Positions 19,492-28,409 of a stretch of 64,000 nt of DNA are shown here, in pieces. The translations under genes were made by a program, and so were the position numbers. The notes beneath the pieces were generated by a model. The model ran no database searches, was not told the DNA's origin, and saw nothing but the letters and a program-made list of their open reading frames with translations. The stretch comes from Urechidicola croceus. GTDB lineage: Bacteria; Bacteroidota; Bacteroidia; Flavobacteriales; Flavobacteriaceae. Position 1 is the first letter of the stretch; each line of letters starts with the position of its first letter. The stretch covers positions 2,315,501 through 2,379,500 of the forward strand of contig NZ_CP017478.1 of NCBI RefSeq assembly GCF_001761325.1, read 5' to 3'.

Positions 19492-20304
19492 ATGGAGGAA
19501 ATATATTTTCGAAAAGGCTCTTCTACAAAGATATCTGGAATAATAAAAAGCTTTTGGCAAATTGACAATAAAGAAAGTATATCAATTGTCAGAGAAAAGA
19601 TAATTCCTGATGGTTATCCAGAACTAATTTTTCACTATGGTGATTATTACAAAACTAATATTAATGGGGTGTGGCAGACTCAAGGGCTATACCTAATCGC
19701 CGGCCAAATAAAAAATCACTTTTTTCTCGAGAATACTGGAGAAAGTAAAATTTTTGGAATAAAATTTCAACCTTGGGGGTTAAGTGAATTATTTAAGATT
19801 GAAATGTCTGGATTGACCGACAAAGTAATTGAAATTCCTGATAAGGTTCTAGATACACTTAAACCAGTCAAAGAGATAAGTGTGGGTTCATTGTCATTCG
19901 ATGAAAAAGTAACTAAAATTGAAAATTGGTTTATTGAATTTTTTTCTGACTTGGACTTAAAGAGTTTCAAAGGACAGAAGGCGGTTGAATTGATTATCGA
20001 AAATAAAGGAAAAGCTGAACTAAAAAACATCCAAAGTGAAGTTGGAATTAGTGAAAGAAGTTTAGAGCGTTATTTCAAATCAAAAATTGGATTATCCCCA
20101 AAATACTATAGCAGAATTATTCGATTTTCTCATATTTTTAAGTTGGTGCAATCAAATGAAACCGATTGGTCAGATATTATTTTTATTACCGGTTATTATG
20201 ACCAATCACACTTTATAAAAAATTTTAAGGAATTTACCGGAGAAGACCCTTCCATATATAGTTTTTTTGAAAAAAATTTAGCAAATTTTTTCTTAAAAAA
20301 ATAA
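19492..20304 (+). CDS. AraC family transcriptional regulator
   Basis: A 270-residue regulator. The N-terminal about 150 residues resemble the ligand-sensing domain seen in AraC proteins of the DUF6597 type (IKSFWQIDN, IPDGYPELIFHYGD, GQIKNHFFLEN, FGIKFQPWGL). The C-terminal helix-turn-helix pair contains IQSEVGISERSLERYFKS and the family end motif TGYYDQSHFIKNFKEFTGEDP. The ATG at 19492 is chosen; the longer frame begins with TTG. It precedes, on the same strand with a 74-base gap, a small lipoprotein gene that it may control; this is inference from position only. Confidence 0.88.
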   Translation: MEEIYFRKGSSTKISGIIKSFWQIDNKESISIVREKIIPDGYPELIFHYGDYYKTNINGVWQTQGLYLIAGQIKNHFFLENTGESKIFGIKFQPWGLSELFKIEMSGLTDKVIEIPDKVLDTLKPVKEISVGSLSFDEKVTKIENWFIEFFSDLDLKSFKGQKAVELIIENKGKAELKNIQSEVGISERSLERYFKSKIGLSPKYYSRIIRFSHIFKLVQSNETDWSDIIFITGYYDQSHFIKNFKEFTGEDPSIYSFFEKNLANFFLKK

Positions 20305-20378
20305 CTTGTCGGGTTCTTACAATCATAACCTACTATTTGAATTTACATTTACATCGCTAATTTTTTAAAATAAATGTG

Positions 20379-20834
20379 ATGAAAACAATCAAATTAATTG
20401 TCGTTTTAATAGTGTTAACCTTATTTAATGCTTGCAGAAAGAGTACTAATTTACAACAGGTTGAGTTTTTAATTGGAAAATGGAAAATGGAAAATAAAGA
20501 AAGTTATGAATCCTGGGAGAAAAAAGAAGATAAGTATTCAGGACAGTCATACAAGTTTAAAAATGGGGAAAAAGTCATATCAGAAAACATTGAACTAAAA
20601 ATTGTAGAGAATCAAATAATTTATACCCCTACCGTATTTGATCAAAACAATGGTAAAGGAATACCGTTTAAATTAAACTCATCTGATCAAGATCTATTTT
20701 CCTTTGAAAATTTAGAGCATGATTTCCCAAAAAAAATTCAATACCGTATATTAAGTGATGATGAATTATATGTTTCTGTATTGGGAGAAAATGATAAAGG
20801 GTTTTCATTTAAATTAATCAGGCAGGTTGATTAA
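20379..20834 (+). CDS. Small lipoprotein, DUF6265-like
   Basis: About 151 residues, with a lipoprotein signal MKTIKLIVVLIVLTLFNACR ending at a lipobox cysteine. The mature part has LIGKWKMENKESYESW, the F-rich strand pattern FENLEHDFPKKIQYR, and a C-terminal beta strand; this matches the calycin-like DUF6265 style, but I am only moderately sure. Start is the ATG at 20379, with an in-frame GTG one codon upstream. It may pair with the preceding AraC gene. No enzymatic motif is visible. Confidence 0.65.
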   Translation: MKTIKLIVVLIVLTLFNACRKSTNLQQVEFLIGKWKMENKESYESWEKKEDKYSGQSYKFKNGEKVISENIELKIVENQIIYTPTVFDQNNGKGIPFKLNSSDQDLFSFENLEHDFPKKIQYRILSDDELYVSVLGENDKGFSFKLIRQVD

Positions 20835-20858
20835 TCCATAGCAGTTAAAAACATTTAT

Positions 20859-20908
20859 AAGTAATAGCGACTTGAGTTTTAATTCAATTTGTTATTACTT
20901 TTTATTTT
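20859..20908 (+). terminator. Possible terminator of the DUF6265-like gene
   Basis: AAGTAATA and TATTACTT form an 8-bp outer stem around an inner near-palindrome (TTGAGTTTTAATTCAA), followed by TTTATTTTGT. It lies 24 bases after the stop. The stem is AT-rich, so this is tentative. Confidence 0.4.
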
Positions 20909-21045
20909 GTAAATTACTTTCTGAAAGATTTTATCTTAAAACTCGCTACTGCTCCTACATAAAACCGGTAAGCACAACTCAAAAAACAACCTAAAAATTC
21001 AAGAATTTTCTGTATTTATTAAAACAGTTTATTTTTTTTAATAAA

Positions 21046-21084
21046 ATTAAAAAACCGCTATTCAATAACTATGAATAACGGTTT
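21046..21084 (-). terminator. Rho-independent terminator of the thioredoxin gene
   Basis: On the minus strand AAACCGTTATTCA pairs with TGAATAGCGGTTT (one mismatch in 13) and is followed by a T-rich tract. It lies 29 bases after the thioredoxin stop. Confidence 0.75.
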
Positions 21085-21113
21085 ACTTGTAAACAAGTGG
21101 GGATAATATATTG

Positions 21114-21476
21114 TTATTTTACAGCAACTTTTAATACGTCGCCAATAATTCTTTCTAGTTCTTGCTTAGGTAATGCTCCCTGAGCCATTTGAGGTTGTTC
21201 ATCCATAGGGCAAAACAACATTGAAGGTATACTTCTTATTGCAAATGCTGCAGATAACTCTTGTTCTACTTCAGTATCAATTTTATAAATATTTATACTG
21301 TCTTTATATTCTTCACTCAATTCTTCCAAAATTGGAGCAATCATTTTACATGGCCCACACCAATCGGCATAAAAGTCAATAATACATGGTTTATCTCCTT
21401 CAAATTTCCACTCTTTATTTTTTTCAAAATTGAACACTTTTTCTAAAAAAGTTTCTTTTGTTAATAGTTCTGTCAT
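21114..21476 (-). CDS. trxA: Thioredoxin
   Basis: A 120-residue thioredoxin-fold protein with the active-site motif WCGPCK (C40 and C43) preceded by IIDFYAD and followed by the cis-proline segment RSIPSMLF. It has no signal peptide, so it should act in the cytoplasm as a dithiol reductant. It is slightly longer than E. coli thioredoxin because of an N-terminal helix with an acidic/aromatic character (FNFEKNKEWKFEGDK). It is a single gene with its own promoter and terminator; whether it is the main thioredoxin of the cell cannot be told from here. Confidence 0.92.
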   Translation of the reverse strand: MTELLTKETFLEKVFNFEKNKEWKFEGDKPCIIDFYADWCGPCKMIAPILEELSEEYKDSINIYKIDTEVEQELSAAFAIRSIPSMLFCPMDEQPQMAQGALPKQELERIIGDVLKVAVK

Positions 21477-21501
21477 ATTTTATTTTTTAAATACTCTTGT
21501 A

Positions 21502-21517
21502 TTTGACGTCAAATGTA
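21502..21517 (-). promoter_or_regulatory. trxA -7 element overlapped by a 12-bp palindrome
   Basis: Minus strand 21517-21510 reads TACATTTG, a TAnnTTTG match. The bases 21502-21513 form the perfect palindrome TTTGACGTCAAA, which overlaps the end of the -7 element and the likely start site. Its position would suit a repressor or other operator. Confidence 0.5.
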
Positions 21518-21578
21518 CAACTAACTTACATTATAAGTCTGTAACACTTGTTACTTATTGGTTTTATAAAAAATATTA

Positions 21579-23297
21579 TTATTCTATCTTCTTCCCTGGC
21601 ATTTCAAGACCTCCTTGAAATAAGGTTAAACTTTCCACTTTTCCAGCATCATCTTTGTAAAAAATTACACTTGCTGGAACAACTTTTAAATAGAATTCAG
21701 TATTTGATTTAGGAAATAATTCTGCTTGAGCTTGACCAGTTGGAAGTCCAAATAATTGTTGGCCTTTGCTTGTTATGGTAATAAAAAAGTCTGGACCTAA
21801 TTGATATTTCCCTTCATATGTTTTTAAAATTTCTGCTGATACGCTTACTTCTTTAACTAGACTTTCTGTTTCAATACCAAGTCCTCCAAGGACTTTTATT
21901 CCATTTTCATTTCCTGGATTTAACTCTACAGATTTTTTGTAGTTAGCAATTGCATTAATAGTATCTCCTTTTATTAAAAATGCTTCACCTAAAGAATCAT
22001 AAGGGTTTGATGCTTTTGGAAACATTTCAACATTTAATTTAAAAACCTCTAATGCTTTTTCTATATCTTTTTTTCTTAATAATTCATAACCTAATTCATT
22101 CAATTCTTGTTCGCCAAACTTATACTTTTCTGGTTCTTCTGCTTTAGTTTTTTTATAAAATGCAATAGCGCCCTGTATTCCATTTTCTTTAATTTCTTTT
22201 CTAAATTCTCTTGTAATTGATTTTTTTGGCATTATAAGTTCTGCAGAATCATCTATTAACTTAATCCCAATTTCTTCAACACCTTCTGTAGAATTGGTTA
22301 AAACAACAAATCCTTTTTGAGTATCTTTTAGAAACCCTGCAAAAGCTCTATAACCTCCAGTAGCTCCATTATGTTGAATAACAACTCCGTCATTGAAATA
22401 ATGCCAAGTAAACCCTATTTTGAATTTTTGACTTTCGTTTTCATAGGCATTTTTATGAGTCCATTGCATTGCATCATACAATGGTGATTTAATAACACCC
22501 ATATTCGCTTGAATATATTTTACCATATCTACTGCTGAAGAGCGAATTCCTCCTGCACCTGCAAATGCTGGTAAATCCCAACTCTCAACTTCTTCTCCTT
22601 GATTATGTCCTTTGGCAAGATTTTTTAGCATTTCAGGCGTGTATTCTACTCTCGTATTATCCATTCCTAAAGTGCTTGTAATTTTATCAACCAAAACAGC
22701 ATCATAGTTTTTTTTATATTGTAGTTCTAAAATGTGTCCTAACATACCCAAACCTAAATTTGAATATTCATATTTATCTCCAATATCTCTAGTTAGTTCT
22801 ACTCGAGAAACAAATTCATAAGCCATTTCTATTGTATAATCTGAATATGGATTATTTGGATTAGAAGGGTTAAAATTATCTGGCATTCTTGGTAAACTTG
22901 ATGAATGCGTTGCAACATCTTTTATTGTAATTTCTTTACCATTTCTTGTAGGTGTTTTTACTGTTTCAGGCAAATATTTAGAAATTGGATCAGAAGTTTT
23001 CATTTTTCCTTTTAAAATCTCATCAGCAATCATAATTCCAGTAAATGTTTTTGATATAGAACCTATTTCAAAAATTGAATTTTCATCCACTTTTCTTCCA
23101 GTTATTAAATCTGCCGTTCCATAACTGTAATAATCTACATTTTCTCCATTAATTAAGGCAACCACAATTCCAGTATTGATTCCCTCATCAACTCTTTCTT
23201 TTATATGGTTTTTAACTTCGTTTGAAATCTTGTTTTCTTGTGCGTTTGTTATAAATACTATTGATATAAATAACAATAAGGTGAAAAGTTTTTTCAT
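21579..23297 (-). CDS. Secreted serine hydrolase (class C beta-lactamase family) with TPR tail
   Basis: This 572-residue protein has a signal peptide (ending FITNAQ), then a beta-lactamase/transpeptidase-like domain with all three family motifs: SxxK at S80-K83 (EIGSISKTF), YxN in KYEYSNLGLG, and HxG in VIQHNGATGG. Residues of about 370-470 contain tetratricopeptide-like repeats (NELGYELLRKKDIEKALEVF, SLGEAFLIKGDTINAIANYK), and a C-terminal beta domain of about 90 residues follows (YEGKYQLGPDFFITI). Such proteins are usually peptidases or esterases rather than true beta-lactamases. Expected location is periplasmic or extracellular. It is monocistronic on the minus strand. Confidence 0.85.
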   Translation of the reverse strand: MKKLFTLLLFISIVFITNAQENKISNEVKNHIKERVDEGINTGIVVALINGENVDYYSYGTADLITGRKVDENSIFEIGSISKTFTGIMIADEILKGKMKTSDPISKYLPETVKTPTRNGKEITIKDVATHSSSLPRMPDNFNPSNPNNPYSDYTIEMAYEFVSRVELTRDIGDKYEYSNLGLGMLGHILELQYKKNYDAVLVDKITSTLGMDNTRVEYTPEMLKNLAKGHNQGEEVESWDLPAFAGAGGIRSSAVDMVKYIQANMGVIKSPLYDAMQWTHKNAYENESQKFKIGFTWHYFNDGVVIQHNGATGGYRAFAGFLKDTQKGFVVLTNSTEGVEEIGIKLIDDSAELIMPKKSITREFRKEIKENGIQGAIAFYKKTKAEEPEKYKFGEQELNELGYELLRKKDIEKALEVFKLNVEMFPKASNPYDSLGEAFLIKGDTINAIANYKKSVELNPGNENGIKVLGGLGIETESLVKEVSVSAEILKTYEGKYQLGPDFFITITSKGQQLFGLPTGQAQAELFPKSNTEFYLKVVPASVIFYKDDAGKVESLTLFQGGLEMPGKKIE

Positions 23298-23403
23298 AAT
23301 AAAAAAGTGGTTAATTAGATGATTTTAATTTACTTAGGATGTACAAGTTAGTAATAATTTGACCACAGTAAATAAAAAAAGTTACAATTCAATATCTAAC
23401 TTA

Positions 23404-23853
23404 TCACAAAACATCATTAATAATGTATTCATTATTATTAAAAATAATCTTTTCTTTTTTTTCTTTCCCTATAAGTAATTTCCCAATAGGAGATTGTGGT
23501 GATATAGCATAATAGGTTGCATTTTCTATTTCTATTTTACCGGCACTTATAGCAATAAAATAATCGGCTATATTGGTTTTTACAACACTTCCCAGCCGTA
23601 TAATTTCTGATGCCTCCGTAATCTTTACTTTTTTTAATACAGCCATCATATGATTGACTTCTTGAAGTTGCTGTCCTGCTTTTTCCATTTCTAATTGCAG
23701 CATCGCACGTCCTGTTTCATGCTTATCTCCTGCCGAACTTTTGGTTTCTGAACCAAGCGCCTCTTGATTTGATTTTATCGTATTTTCAATTGTTTGTAAT
23801 TTGTTATTTACAAATGATTCGCAATAGTTATATAGTGTCTCTTTTATGTTCAT
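23404..23853 (-). CDS. Compact GreA/GreB-like protein
   Basis: A 149-residue soluble protein. The C-terminal segment YAISPQSPIGKLLIGKEKKE closely resembles the last strands of the GreA/GreB C-terminal domain. The preceding part is helical, with SAGDKHETGRAMLQLEMEKA, which resembles the acidic-tip coiled coil of Gre factors (GDLSENAEY in GreA). This suggests RNA polymerase secondary-channel binding, but the N-terminus is shorter than in GreA (about 158 residues) and the match is partial. In flavobacterial genomes similar proteins are often labelled 3-oxoacyl-ACP synthase, which the sequence does not support. It starts immediately after the oxidoreductase stop, so the two are co-transcribed. 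Confidence 0.6.
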   Translation of the reverse strand: MNIKETLYNYCESFVNNKLQTIENTIKSNQEALGSETKSSAGDKHETGRAMLQLEMEKAGQQLQEVNHMMAVLKKVKITEASEIIRLGSVVKTNIADYFIAISAGKIEIENATYYAISPQSPIGKLLIGKEKKEKIIFNNNEYIINDVL

Positions 23854-24957
23854 TTATATCAATTCTGCTAATTCTTTTCCTATAGTACTTCCTATCGCAA
23901 CTCCCATTCCACCTAGACGAACTCCACAATAAACATTGTCTGCAACTTGCTTTACAATTGCTTTTTTCTGATTTCCAACTCCCATTATTCCGCTCCATCT
24001 ATGTTCAATTTCGAATGGATGATCTGGTAATATCGTTGTTTTTAATATTTCTTCTAGTTTATTTTGAACGAGTTGAGTCAAGCCAAATTCTGCAGTTTCT
24101 TCGGTTTTAAAATCAAGGTTTCGACCTCCTCCAAACAAAATTCTATTATCTATATTTCTAAAATAATAATAACCTTTATCTAGGTGGAAGGTTCCTTTTA
24201 TATGAAGGTTTTCTATCGGTTTTGTAATCAATACTTGTGCACGTGCTGGTTTTAAATCTTCTTTTAAAAACTGATTGGCAAATCCATTTGTAGCAATCAA
24301 TATTTTCGTTGATTTGAATGAAAAATTAGTGTTGATTTCAATCATCCCATCTGAATCAACCTTTGTAACCTCCACATTATTTAAAATTTTAATTCCTTTT
24401 TTTTGTGCCAATTGTGTTAAAGAAACCATCATTTTCCCAGTATCAATTTGCCCTTCAAATTGATTGGAAAAATAGTTGTTGTGTATCTTCTCAAAATTGA
24501 ATTTATTATCACACTCTGAGAAAACATTCTCTTTAAAAATAGGGTTCAATAATTGATTAATTGTTGCTTTTTTTGCTAAACAGTTTTCAAATAAGTCATC
24601 ATTATTAGAAAACAATTCATAGCCTCCATTTTGTTGAAAGTCTATACTATCATCTCCTAGATTCTGTCGTAACAATTGGAGACCTTCCCAGCGTTTTTTT
24701 ACCAAATTAAAAACCTCATCTTCTGAGTGCGTTTCTAAATCATCAATAATTTCAGAAATACTTCCGAAACAGGCAAAACCAGCATTTTTAGTACTTGCAC
24801 CATTGGGCAACATTCCTTTTTCTAGGATTAAAATATTAGATTTTGGATGATTTTTCTTCAAGTGAATTGCTGTATTCAATCCTACAATTCCACTTCCGAT
24901 AATTGTAAAATCTACATCTGTAAACCAACTTTTTAATTCCCAATAACTAAAATTCAT
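23854..24957 (-). CDS. FAD-dependent amino-acid-oxidase-type oxidoreductase (DAO family)
   Basis: A 367-residue flavoprotein with the N-terminal FAD-binding motif FTIIGSGIVGLNTAIHLKKN followed by an acidic residue at the strand end (LILEKG), the ASTKNAGFACFG segment, and a C-terminal GVRLGGMGVAIGS stretch that closes the FAD site. These fit the DAO/glycine-oxidase-like family. The substrate is not evident. No signal peptide is present. It is directly followed by the Gre-like gene with no gap and preceded by dinB across a 59-base gap that carries a palindromic repeat. Confidence 0.8.
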   Translation of the reverse strand: MNFSYWELKSWFTDVDFTIIGSGIVGLNTAIHLKKNHPKSNILILEKGMLPNGASTKNAGFACFGSISEIIDDLETHSEDEVFNLVKKRWEGLQLLRQNLGDDSIDFQQNGGYELFSNNDDLFENCLAKKATINQLLNPIFKENVFSECDNKFNFEKIHNNYFSNQFEGQIDTGKMMVSLTQLAQKKGIKILNNVEVTKVDSDGMIEINTNFSFKSTKILIATNGFANQFLKEDLKPARAQVLITKPIENLHIKGTFHLDKGYYYFRNIDNRILFGGGRNLDFKTEETAEFGLTQLVQNKLEEILKTTILPDHPFEIEHRWSGIMGVGNQKKAIVKQVADNVYCGVRLGGMGVAIGSTIGKELAELI

Positions 24958-24971
24958 ATATTTATTTTCAC

Positions 24972-25003
24972 GTGATGAGATGCTGAAACAAGTTCAGCAT
25001 GAC
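24972..25003 (+). repeat. Palindromic repeat copy
   Basis: The 32 bases read GTGATGAG-ATGCTGAA-ACAAG-TTCAGCAT-GAC. The 8-bp arms pair perfectly. Compared with the copy in gltX (61385-61416, opposite strand) there are only two differences, one in each arm and at paired positions, so the hairpin is preserved by a compensatory change. It lies between the DAO gene and dinB. Confidence 0.8.
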
Positions 25004-25016
25004 GATTAATAATCAT

Positions 25017-26108
25017 TTAAAATTCCATTTTTAATTGTATATCTATCACCTTTTCTTTCTTCTTGGTATTTACATTTAAGTTTGTCACTGAAATCCCTAA
25101 TAAACGTACTGAATCTCTCATTTTATCTTGATATAATAACTCTTTTACTGTATCTAATAAAAGAGCTTTTTCTTTTACAAAAAATGGCAGGGTTTTACTT
25201 CTTGTTTGTTGTGTAAAATCGCTGTATTTAATTTTTAAAGTTACCGTTTTTCCTGCAAGTTTAGATTTTATCAACCTACGTTCTAATTCATCTGCAATTT
25301 TATCCAGTTTTTCTAGCATATAAATTTCAGAAGTTAAATTGGTTCTAAAAGTATGCTCTGCAGCAACAGATTTTGGAATATGATTTGGGTTTACTTTTCC
25401 GTTATGAATTCCGCGAACAATCTTGTAATAATGTGCTCCTGATTTACCAAACTTGTCAGTTAAAAACTCTACTGTTTTAGTCTTTAAATCTTTACCCGTA
25501 AATATTCCTAAATTATACATTTTGATACGAGTCACTTTTCCTACTCCATAAAACTTTTCGATAGGTAGTTCTTCCAAAAATTGGAGGGCTTCTTCTGGCG
25601 GAATCGTTTTTTGACCATTAGGCTTATTAATATCAGAAGCAACTTTAGCAATAAACTTATTATACGATATTCCAGCAGATGCTCTTAAGCCTAATAGATC
25701 GTAAATTTTTTGTCTTATTTCTTCGGCAATCATTGATGCCGAAGGATTTCCCATTTTATTAACAGTAACATCCAAATAGGCCTCATCTAAAGAAAGAGGC
25801 TCCACTAGATCTGTATATTCATGAAAAATTTTACGAATTCCATTTGAAATCTCTTTGTATCTACTAAATCGTGGTGGAACAAAAATTAATTGTGGACAGT
25901 TCTTTTTTGCAATAATTCCACTCATAGCTGAACGAACACCAAATTTTCGAGCTTCGTAACTTGCAGCAGAAATAACACCGCGCTCCTCTCCACCTCCTAC
26001 AGCAATAGGTTTTCCTCTCAACTCAGGATTATCCAATTGCTCTACAGAAGCATAAAAGGCATCCATATCTACATGAATGATTTTGCGGTATTCTTCCTTA
26101 ATATTCAC
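25017..26108 (-). CDS. dinB: DNA polymerase IV
   Basis: A 363-residue Y-family translesion polymerase. It has the metal-binding start IIHVDMDAFYASVEQ (D14 and D16), the second catalytic motif LSLDEAYLDVT, the helix-hairpin-helix region GVGKVTRIKMYNLGI and the little-finger domain. Length fits DinB. The frame begins with GTG at 26108; no in-frame ATG lies between it and the catalytic motif, so a GTG start is likely. No SOS box was looked for successfully. It follows the LysE-type gene by 9 bases, so the two may be co-transcribed. Confidence 0.95.
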   Translation of the reverse strand: MNIKEEYRKIIHVDMDAFYASVEQLDNPELRGKPIAVGGGEERGVISAASYEARKFGVRSAMSGIIAKKNCPQLIFVPPRFSRYKEISNGIRKIFHEYTDLVEPLSLDEAYLDVTVNKMGNPSASMIAEEIRQKIYDLLGLRASAGISYNKFIAKVASDINKPNGQKTIPPEEALQFLEELPIEKFYGVGKVTRIKMYNLGIFTGKDLKTKTVEFLTDKFGKSGAHYYKIVRGIHNGKVNPNHIPKSVAAEHTFRTNLTSEIYMLEKLDKIADELERRLIKSKLAGKTVTLKIKYSDFTQQTRSKTLPFFVKEKALLLDTVKELLYQDKMRDSVRLLGISVTNLNVNTKKKEKVIDIQLKMEF

Positions 26109-26117
26109 ATTATAAAA

Positions 26118-26732
26118 CTACAAATTAAGAAAGGAAATTACTGCAATTACTCCAGTTAAAATACTTAAAATTAAGTTTATATTTTTTATTAAACCTTTAA
26201 TTCTTACTTGAATTTTATTAGCAAAATTTGCATATGTAACTAGCAGTGAATATGTACCAATAGCCGAACCTATTGCAAATAATAAAATATTGAGTTGTGA
26301 AAAATCAAACCATCCATATAGGTCTAATATTGTTGTAACTCCTACATAAAATGGAATAGCAAACATATTAATAACTGAAAGTAATAATCCAACAGCATAG
26401 CTGTTTTTTGATTTATTATTTAATGATTGTGTTTTTCTCTTTTCTTTTTTTGATTGCAAAAAAAATGAAATTGAAAGTATAACAAACACTAGAATAGCAA
26501 CTTTTTTAATTGAATCGATATAAGTTGGATTTGCACTTAAATATCTACTAAATAAAGTAGCAATATAAGATTGAACTAATACAACAATAGCAACTCCAAT
26601 GGCAAATTTTTTCGCTTCATTAAAACCTCTTAAAATACTAATTTTAACAGCAGTCATATTTAGCATACTAGGTGCTAAAATTCCTAAAAAAGAGACTATG
26701 AAACCTAAAAAAAGGGGTGATACTAAAGACAT
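26118..26732 (-). CDS. LysE/RhtB-family membrane exporter
   Basis: A 204-residue integral membrane protein with about six hydrophobic segments. The N-terminal part (FLGFIVSFLGILAPSMLNMTAV) and the layout of three helices, a hydrophilic lysine-rich loop (QSKKEKRKTQSLNNKSK), then three helices are typical of LysE-type amino-acid exporters. Substrate is unknown. It lies just downstream of gdhA on the same strand and just upstream of dinB, but has its own promoter with a long inverted repeat beside it. Confidence 0.75.
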   Translation of the reverse strand: MSLVSPLFLGFIVSFLGILAPSMLNMTAVKISILRGFNEAKKFAIGVAIVVLVQSYIATLFSRYLSANPTYIDSIKKVAILVFVILSISFFLQSKKEKRKTQSLNNKSKNSYAVGLLLSVINMFAIPFYVGVTTILDLYGWFDFSQLNILLFAIGSAIGTYSLLVTYANFANKIQVRIKGLIKNINLILSILTGVIAVISFLNL

Positions 26733-26751
26733 TTATTATTTTTACTGACAC

Positions 26752-26759
26752 CAAAGATA
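26752..26759 (-). promoter_or_regulatory. -7 promoter element for the LysE-type gene
   Basis: Minus strand TATCTTTG, an exact TAnnTTTG match, 19 bases upstream of the ATG at 26732. A perfect 13-bp inverted repeat begins 5 bases further upstream (26765). Confidence 0.55.
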
Positions 26760-26764
26760 TAAAG

Positions 26765-26796
26765 AAAGGTTGCTGTTACAAAGAACAGCAACCTTT
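26765..26796. promoter_or_regulatory. 13-bp perfect inverted repeat at the LysE-type promoter
   Basis: AAAGGTTGCTGTT and AACAGCAACCTTT are separated by ACAAAG. The repeat is 5 bases upstream of the LysE-type -7 element, over the expected -33 region, so it could be an operator. It could also be a second terminator for gdhA, but the T run after it is poor. Confidence 0.5.
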
Positions 26797-26833
26797 TCAC
26801 ATAATACACAATAGTTAGTAAATGTATAATTTT

Positions 26834-26861
26834 ATATAGAATTTTTCAGAAAATTCTATAT
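26834..26861 (-). terminator. Hairpin after gdhA
   Basis: ATATAGAATTTT and AAAATTCTATAT form a 12-bp perfect stem with a TCAG loop, 18 bases after the gdhA stop. It is AT-rich with no strong T run, so it may stop transcription or protect the mRNA end. Confidence 0.5.
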
Positions 26862-26879
26862 GAATATTTCTACAAAAAA

Positions 26880-28226
<1,347 letters not shown>

Positions 28227-28388
28227 TTACAATATATTTTTTTGCTATATTTTCAAATAATGGAACAAATATAATTAAATTGATATTTCAAGACCTTTTT
28301 TTTGTTAAATTATTATTCTATTTTGATATAAATTTAACTTATTAAATTCTTACCACAATCTTTAGGAAACATTCTAAACAAAAAAATG

Positions 28389-28396
28389 TAAATTTG
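28389..28396 (+). promoter_or_regulatory. -7 promoter element for pheS
   Basis: TAAATTTG matches TAnnTTTG and ends 13 bases before the pheS ATG, leaving a very short leader. No T-box or attenuator is visible. Confidence 0.5.
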
Positions 28397-28409
28397 CGGT
28401 CTAATTTCA

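Noticed and set aside
20859-20955. AATAGCGAC...GTTTT and AAAACTCGCTACTG after the lipoprotein gene looked like terminal inverted repeats of a small mobile element.
   Set aside because: The arms match poorly, no target-site duplication is visible and the first part is better read as a terminator.
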